Shown: in pieces, positions 59,444 to 64,000 of the stretch
How the letters are laid out: every line of letters starts with the position of its first letter
Position numbering within the stretch: position 1 is the first letter of the stretch
NCBI GenBank assembly: GCA_030657355.1
Contig: CP131056.1
Span: forward strand, 1,632,501-1,696,500
Source: Radicibacter daui
GTDB taxonomy: Bacteria; Pseudomonadota; Alphaproteobacteria; Radicibacterales; Radicibacteraceae
Reading direction: 5' to 3'
Length of the DNA: 64,000 bases
Program-made: the position numbers and the translations under genes
Notes under the pieces: generated by a model
Told to the model about the DNA's origin: nothing
What the model saw: only the letters and a program-made list of their open reading frames with translations
Database searches by the model: none

Positions 59444-60622
59444 TCAGGCAGCGCGGGCGTCCAGATAACGACCCAGCCGGGCGAGGGCTTCGTCCAGCGT
59501 GCTGTCATCCTTGCAGAAGCAGAAGCGCAGGCAATGCTTTACGTCACCCTGCTGGTAAAAGGCGCTGACGGGAATGCTGGCAACACCCGCCTCGCGCGTC
59601 AGGCGCTGGGCAAGGGCGGCATCATCCTCGCCTTCGCGCAGCAAAGTGCTGGCATCAGTGATGATGAAATAGGTGCCCTGGCTGGTGAGCGGGGTCAGGC
59701 CAACGCGGGCAAGGCCGGCGGCCAGCTTGTCGCGTTTGGCTTCCATGCCGGCGGCAAGGCCGGTGAAGTAGTCGTCGTCCTTCATAAGCCCATGCGCCAC
59801 GCCCGCCTGCAGGTTGGGCGGGGTGGTGAAGGTCAGGAACTGGTGCGCCTTGGCGATGGCCGGCATCAGCGCCGGGGCGGCGGTGATATAGCCCACCTTC
59901 CAGCCGGTGAGGGAGAAGGTCTTGCCGGCCGAGCCGATGCGGGCGGTGCGGCCTTCCATGCCGGGCAGGCTCATGATCGGGATATGGCGCGCCGGCCTGA
60001 AGACAAGATGCTCATAAACCTCGTCGCACACGGCAAAGGCATCGTGGCGCACGATGAAATCCGCCAGCAGCCGCAGCTCTTCCTCGCTGAAGACCTTGCC
60101 GGCCGGGTTCATCGGGTTGTTGAGCAGCACCAGCTTGGTGCGCGGGGTAAAGGCTGCTTCCAGCGCGGCGGCGGTCAGCTTCCAGTCCGGCGGGGTCAGC
60201 GGCACCGGTACCACGGCGGCGCCGGCCTGGCGGATGATGGGGCCGTAACTGTCATAAGCCGGCTCAAAGATGATGGCTTCATCGCCCGGATCGAGCAGGC
60301 CGAACAGGCAGGCCGCCAGCGCTTCAGTTGCGCCGGAAGTGACGATCACCTGCTTCTGCCAGTCGCTCTTCAGGCCGAAGAAGCGCTCGGCATTGTGGCT
60401 GACGGCCTGCCGGAGTTCGGGCAGGCCGAACATCGGCGGATACTGATTGTAACCGGAGAGCAGATGTTCGGCGGCCTTGCCGCGCACATCCTCCGGCCCG
60501 TTGCCGTCCGGAAATCCCTGGCCGAGATTGACCGCCGCATGCTCGCGCGCCAGCGCTGACATCACTTCGAAGATCGTGGTGCCGAAAGACGAAAAGAGAC
60601 GCGAAGGCTGGCGTGCGGACAT
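59444..60622 (-). CDS. PLP-dependent aminotransferase, kynurenine/methionine aminotransferase-like
   Basis: 392 residues. Seen: INLGQGFPD-type VNLGQGFPDGNGP, YNQYPPMFGLPELRQAVS, VTSGATEALAACLFGLL, IIFEPAYDSYGP, LLNNPMNPAGKVFSEEEL, CDEVYEHLVF and the PLP-Lys block GSAGKTFSLTGWKVGY. The YNQY pattern and GQGFPD place it with YbdL/KAT-like methionine or kynurenine aminotransferases. Single gene, convergent with chvG. Confidence 0.88.
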   Translation of the reverse strand: MSARQPSRLFSSFGTTIFEVMSALAREHAAVNLGQGFPDGNGPEDVRGKAAEHLLSGYNQYPPMFGLPELRQAVSHNAERFFGLKSDWQKQVIVTSGATEALAACLFGLLDPGDEAIIFEPAYDSYGPIIRQAGAAVVPVPLTPPDWKLTAAALEAAFTPRTKLVLLNNPMNPAGKVFSEEELRLLADFIVRHDAFAVCDEVYEHLVFRPARHIPIMSLPGMEGRTARIGSAGKTFSLTGWKVGYITAAPALMPAIAKAHQFLTFTTPPNLQAGVAHGLMKDDDYFTGLAAGMEAKRDKLAAGLARVGLTPLTSQGTYFIITDASTLLREGEDDAALAQRLTREAGVASIPVSAFYQQGDVKHCLRFCFCKDDSTLDEALARLGRYLDARAA

Positions 60623-60672
60623 GGGGATTTTACCGGCAGGAACGGGAAGGGCAGGGAGCCCCGAAAGAAGGC

Positions 60673-61599
60673 TCAGACCTCTTCAGCATAGGGCGGGTTG
60701 GCGCCCGCGCGCGAGCAGGTAATGGCGGCAACCCGCACGGCATGCTCAAGGCAGGAACGCAGCTCCACCTCGCCAAGGGCTGTGATGGCGGCGGCGCTGT
60801 GGGCGGCGTGCCCGCCAAGGGAGACGAGCAGGGCGCCGGTAAAGCTGTCGCCGGCCCCCACCGTATCCACAACCTTGACCGGTCTGGCCGCTACCTCGAC
60901 GGCCTTCTGGCCGGTGCGCCACGCTGCTGCGCCACGGCTGCCGCGGGTCACGACAATCATGGCCGGGCCGAGGCCGAGCCAGCGCTGGACGATCTGCTCC
61001 TCGCTCTCGCCGCCAAAGAGCCATTCAAGATCGGCGGCGCTGACCTTCACGAGGTCGAAGCAGGAGAGCGCCTTTTCAACGAGGCCGGCATAATGCGCAC
61101 GGTCGGCAATCATGTTGGCGCGGATGTTGGGGTCGAAACTGCGCAGGGCAAGGCCCTGCATGCGCTCGAAGAGCCCCAGATAGGTGCCGGCAAAGGGCTG
61201 GGTTTCCAGCGTGTCGGCGCCAAGGCCCAGATGCAGGCAGCTGACGGAGCCCGGCAGGTTGGCAACTTCCGACGGCTCGATGGTGCGGTCGGCCGCCTCG
61301 CGGGTGAAGAAGGCGTATTGCGGCTCTTCACCGGCCAGATCGACGAAGGCCAGCGTACTGGGGTTGGAGACCCGGGTGACCAGTTCAAGGCTGACGCTGT
61401 CGCCGGACAGCGCCTGGCAGATCTGGTCGCCGAAAAGATCGGTGGAGACGCGCGAAAGGAAACCCGTGGGGGCGCCAAGGCGGGCGGTGGTGATCGCCGT
61501 GTTGAAGGGCGAGCCGCCGGGCTTGGGCAGGTAGGCATTCTCCGTGCCATAGGCGACGGGGATGAAATCGATCAATGCCTCTCCGCAGGCAACGATCAT
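60673..61599 (-). CDS. PfkB-family carbohydrate kinase (fructokinase-like)
   Basis: 308 residues behind AAGGAAG. Seen: N-terminal MIVACGEALIDFIP, GGSPFNTAITTARLG with the sugar-binding Gly pattern, DLAGEEPQYAFFTREAADR, and the C-terminal PfkB signature VDTVGAGDSFTGALLVSLGG with the catalytic Asp. Substrate most likely fructose or a related ketose. It lies 191 bases downstream of a DeoR-type regulator that reads in the same direction. Confidence 0.9.
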   Translation of the reverse strand: MIVACGEALIDFIPVAYGTENAYLPKPGGSPFNTAITTARLGAPTGFLSRVSTDLFGDQICQALSGDSVSLELVTRVSNPSTLAFVDLAGEEPQYAFFTREAADRTIEPSEVANLPGSVSCLHLGLGADTLETQPFAGTYLGLFERMQGLALRSFDPNIRANMIADRAHYAGLVEKALSCFDLVKVSAADLEWLFGGESEEQIVQRWLGLGPAMIVVTRGSRGAAAWRTGQKAVEVAARPVKVVDTVGAGDSFTGALLVSLGGHAAHSAAAITALGEVELRSCLEHAVRVAAITCSRAGANPPYAEEV

Positions 61600-61790
61600 G
61601 GGCGTCTTCCTTATCCTTAAGCCCCTTCGGGGCGCGCGCTGGTTAGGGCCGGCTTCGGTGGTGCGTCACGGCGGGCCCGGTCCTTGTCCGGGCACTTCTG
61701 TAACGTTACCGCCGGAGCCGCCTTTCTAGCGTTCTTTGTCCGGGCCTGCCAGAGGCAGAAGGGTCATGCAGGGGCGGATTTTGTGCCCGC

Positions 61791-62570
61791 TTATACGTGC
61801 GCCACATGCACCTCGAGGCCGGCGGCCGCCAGCTCGTCCACCTGCTCCTGCCGGGCGCCGCTGTCGGTAATCAGCAGGTCGGCTTCGGCAAGGCTCGCCA
61901 CCTTGGCGGTGCCCACCTGGAAGAGCTTGGAATGGTCGGCGAGGAAGACCTTGCGCGTTGCCGCTTCGATGATGACGCGCTTGATCTCCGCTTCCTCAAG
62001 GTTGGTGTTGGTAAGGCCACGCTGCGGGTCCACACCGCTGACGCCGATAAAGGCGATGTCGGCATTGATCTCGCGTAGCATGAGCGTGCCGAACGGGGCC
62101 ACGAGCGAATGCTGCAGCGGGCGCAGCGTGCCGCCGGTCACCACGACGCTGACGCCCGGGTGATGCTCCAGCGCCATGGCGATGTTGAGCGCGTTGGTGA
62201 AGACCACGACATCGCGCAGGCTGTGCGGCAGCGACTTGGCGGTTTCAGTCGTGGTGCCGCCGGTATCGATGATGACGGTATCGCCGTCGCGCACCATCGC
62301 GGCGGCCGCGCGGGCGATTGCCTTCTTCTCCTCGATCATTTTCGTGGAGGTTACTTCAAGCGGCAATTCGTAACGGCGCGGGCGCAGCGGAATGGCCCCG
62401 CCACGGGTACGGCGCAGTGACTTTTGCTTTTCGAGAAACTCCAGATCGGCGCGGATCGTAACCGGCGAGACACCCAGATGCTCAGAGAGCTGACCAACCT
62501 TCACAGTTCCATGCTGCTGCAGAAGGTCCAGAATAAGCTCATGTCTCAGCGTTGCTTGCAGTGACGGCAT
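61791..62570 (-). CDS. DeoR/GlpR-family transcriptional regulator
   Basis: 259 residues behind GAGGAAA. Seen: an N-terminal HTH (LRHELILDLLQQHGTVKVGQ, LGVSPVTIRADLEFLEKQ, RTRGGAI) and a C-terminal DeoRC sensor domain (TVIIDTGGTTTETAKSL, VVTGGTLRPLQHSLVAPF, DIAFIGVSGVDPQRGLTNTN, ADHSKLFQVGTAKVA). These repress sugar or phosphosugar catabolic genes; the PfkB kinase is the natural neighbour target. Confidence 0.92.
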   Translation of the reverse strand: MPSLQATLRHELILDLLQQHGTVKVGQLSEHLGVSPVTIRADLEFLEKQKSLRRTRGGAIPLRPRRYELPLEVTSTKMIEEKKAIARAAAAMVRDGDTVIIDTGGTTTETAKSLPHSLRDVVVFTNALNIAMALEHHPGVSVVVTGGTLRPLQHSLVAPFGTLMLREINADIAFIGVSGVDPQRGLTNTNLEEAEIKRVIIEAATRKVFLADHSKLFQVGTAKVASLAEADLLITDSGARQEQVDELAAAGLEVHVAHV

Positions 62571-62636
62571 CTCGCATTTCCTCGCTTGCGAATTCCGGTT
62601 TCGAACTCTTTCGCAAGAGGGACTATCGCAAAGCTG

Positions 62637-63011
62637 TCACACGGCGTCCATGAACTCTGACAGACTTTCGATCAGATATTGCGAAGAAAAGGGTTTTTCG
62701 ACGAAACCGTTAGCGCCGAGGCTGGTGGCAAGGTCCACCAGCGAGGCATCCGAATAGGCCGTCAGAAGCACGACGCGGGTATTGGGGTCGATACCGGCGG
62801 CTCCTTCGCGCACCCGCTGCAACAGGTCAAGCCCGCCGCGTGGTGACATGCGCACATCGGAAAGGATCAGGTCGGGGTGGTGGGTTGCCGCCTGCTCAAG
62901 TGCTGACGAGCCGTCACCGGCTTCCAGGATGGTGGAAACACCGGCGCGCTTGAGAATGTGGCGTACCAGATGACGAATGCCTGGCTCGTCATCGACGACG
63001 AGAATCTTCAT
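62637..63011 (-). CDS. CheY-like single-domain response regulator
   Basis: 124 residues from the ATG at 63011, where the receiver fold begins (MKILVVDDEPGIRHLVRHIL); an ATG at 63044 is in frame but adds unrelated residues. Seen: acidic pair, phospho-Asp in LILSDVRMSPRGGLDLL, VVLLTAYSDASLVDLA with the Thr, and the Lys in NGFVEKPFSS. No output domain. Its partner kinase is not in the window; such stand-alone receivers may relay to chemotaxis or cell-cycle proteins. Confidence 0.85.
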   Translation of the reverse strand: MKILVVDDEPGIRHLVRHILKRAGVSTILEAGDGSSALEQAATHHPDLILSDVRMSPRGGLDLLQRVREGAAGIDPNTRVVLLTAYSDASLVDLATSLGANGFVEKPFSSQYLIESLSEFMDAV

Positions 63012-63127
63012 CGCGAGGCTGGGTCCTGAACGCTTTGCGGTCATGTCGGTCGGCCGGAAGCCGTTACCCTGACAATAGCGCGGCGACGAACCCTAGGGTG
63101 TAGGGTTTGGTAGAAGTTTGTAAAGAA

Positions 63128-63167
63128 AAACGGCCCGCCGGCCTTTGTTGAGGCGGGCGAGCCGTTT
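63128..63167 (-). terminator. Terminator of amn
   Basis: AAACGGC (63128-63134) and GCCGTTT (63161-63167) close an interrupted stem with inner CCGCC/GGCGG. On the minus strand the stem runs into TTTTTCTTT, and it lies just beyond the amn stop. Confidence 0.75.
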
Positions 63168-63190
63168 AGCCGGGATGATGCCCCCCATGA

Positions 63191-64000
63191 CTAACGGAAG
63201 GCGGGCTCCGCGAAGGTGCGCAGCTTGCGGCTGTGCAGGCGCGAGGGCCCGCGCTCGCGCAGCAGCTCCATGGTCATGATGCCGATCTGCAAGTGCTGGT
63301 TGACCCGCTCGCGGTAGAAATGGTCCGCCATGCCGGGCAGCTTCAACTCGCCATGCAGCGGCTTGTCGGAGACGCACAGCAGCGTTCCGTAGGGCACGCG
63401 GTAGCGATAACCGTTGGCGGCAATGGTGGCGCTTTCCATGTCGAGCGCGATGGCGCGCGAATGGGTGAACTTCTCCATCAGCACGCGGTAGTCGTTGGTC
63501 TCCCAGTTACGGTCGTCCACCGTTGCCACGGTGCCGGTGCGCAGCAGGCGCTTGCGCTCGAAATCGGCAAGGCCGGTAACCTTGTCCACCGCCTCTTCCA
63601 GCGCCGTTTGCACTTCGGCGATTGCCGGAATGGGCACGTGGGTCGGCAGGTGATTGTCCAGCACATTGTCCTCACGCAGATAGGCGTGGGCGAGGACATA
63701 GTCGCCAAGGCGCTGGGTGTTGCGCAGGCCGGCACAGTGGCCAACCATTAGCCAGCAATGCGGGCGCAGCACCGCGATATGGTCGGTAATGGTTTTGGCG
63801 TTGGAAGGGCCGACGCCGATATTCACCAGCGTGATGCCCATATTGTCCGCCGTCTTCAGGTGATAGGCGGGCATCTGCGGCATGCGCGGGGGAAGTTCGC
63901 CTTCCACCGGACGGTCGCTGTGATTGGCATTCCAGGTGATGCGGTTTCCGGGCTCGACGAAGGCGGTATAGCGGCTGTCCTTGCCCTTGCCGTTCTTGCT
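63191..64000 (-). CDS. amn: AMP nucleosidase, C-terminal part (5' end outside window)
   Basis: The frame is open to the window edge, giving the last 269 residues of a protein that is normally about 490. It hydrolyses AMP to adenine and ribose 5-phosphate. Seen: VNIGVGPSNAKTITDHIAVL, LMVGHCAGLRNTQRLGDYVL, AYLREDNVLDNHLP, TGTVATVDDRNWET, ALDMESATIAANGYRYRVPY and LLCVSDKPLHGELKLPGMAD, all AMP nucleosidase/phosphorylase-fold blocks. The missing N-terminal half would lie beyond 64000. Confidence 0.93.
   Translation of the reverse strand, partial: SKNGKGKDSRYTAFVEPGNRITWNANHSDRPVEGELPPRMPQMPAYHLKTADNMGITLVNIGVGPSNAKTITDHIAVLRPHCWLMVGHCAGLRNTQRLGDYVLAHAYLREDNVLDNHLPTHVPIPAIAEVQTALEEAVDKVTGLADFERKRLLRTGTVATVDDRNWETNDYRVLMEKFTHSRAIALDMESATIAANGYRYRVPYGTLLCVSDKPLHGELKLPGMADHFYRERVNQHLQIGIMTMELLRERGPSRLHSRKLRTFAEPAFR

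Noticed and set aside
1-64000. tRNA, rRNA and insertion sequences
   Set aside because: I looked through the intergenic regions for cloverleaf-like sequences and transposase frames and found none that could be supported.

Overview
The window is a GC-rich bacterial chromosome segment from an alphaproteobacterium. The evidence is the complete PhyR-NepR-EcfG general stress response locus, a ChvG/ChvI-type two-component pair, the fdxA-carD neighbourhood, a single-subunit-type AMP nucleosidase, and an xseB-ispA-dxs-tlyA block. The gene mix resembles Rhodospirillales, but the genus cannot be fixed by reading alone. There is no prophage, insertion sequence, CRISPR array, rRNA or tRNA that I can support. 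Most of the window is core chromosome with a few accessory modules.

Layout. 1-2.6 kb: SPFH/stomatin fragment and argS. 3.0-9.2 kb: an accessory catabolic-looking module made of a tripartite tricarboxylate (TctA-TctB-TctC) transporter, a LysR regulator with two tandem winged-helix domains, and a divergent pair encoding a 4,5-dihydroxyphthalate-decarboxylase-like protein and an amidohydrolase. 9.4-20.8 kb: mixed single genes and small units (P-loop kinase, methyltransferase with divergent MmyB-like regulator, 32-residue membrane peptide, lytic transglycosylase, LysR with divergent alpha/beta-hydrolase-NTF2 fusion, rodA, FadR-type regulator with CynX-type MFS permease, wrbA-pirin). 20.8-27.6 kb: tusA-like, HDAC-like deacetylase, an orphan solute-binding protein, xseB-ispA-dxs-tlyA and a quinone reductase. 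27.7-36.6 kb: 2OG-Fe(II) oxygenase, pal, the general stress response locus (phyR, nepR, ecfG, HisKA_2 kinase), a PRC-barrel protein and a soluble chemoreceptor. 36.8-43.8 kb: acuI-like reductase, gabD and a polyamine ABC transporter, a plausible putrescine/GABA-type nitrogen use neighbourhood. 44-52.5 kb: aminotransferase-ftsK-lolA, fdxA, carD, a degenerate PPP-family phosphatase and rpoH. 52.5-64 kb: REP-like palindromes, an M48 lipoprotein protease, a degenerate SNase-fold protein, proline iminopeptidase, a flavin-binding protein, chvI-chvG, an aminotransferase, a PfkB sugar kinase with DeoR regulator, a CheY-like protein and amn.

How the genes work together. PhyR, NepR, EcfG and the adjacent HisKA_2 kinase form a partner-switching stress circuit; a consensus EcfG promoter sits upstream of nepR-ecfG, suggesting self-amplification. 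RpoH and CarD add further transcriptional stress control. Proteins that look catalytically dead recur (PPP-fold protein beside carD, SNase-fold protein), and these, the dual-HTH LysR module, the TTTTAAAA array near 29 kb and the paired palindromic REP-like units are the observations most worth checking.
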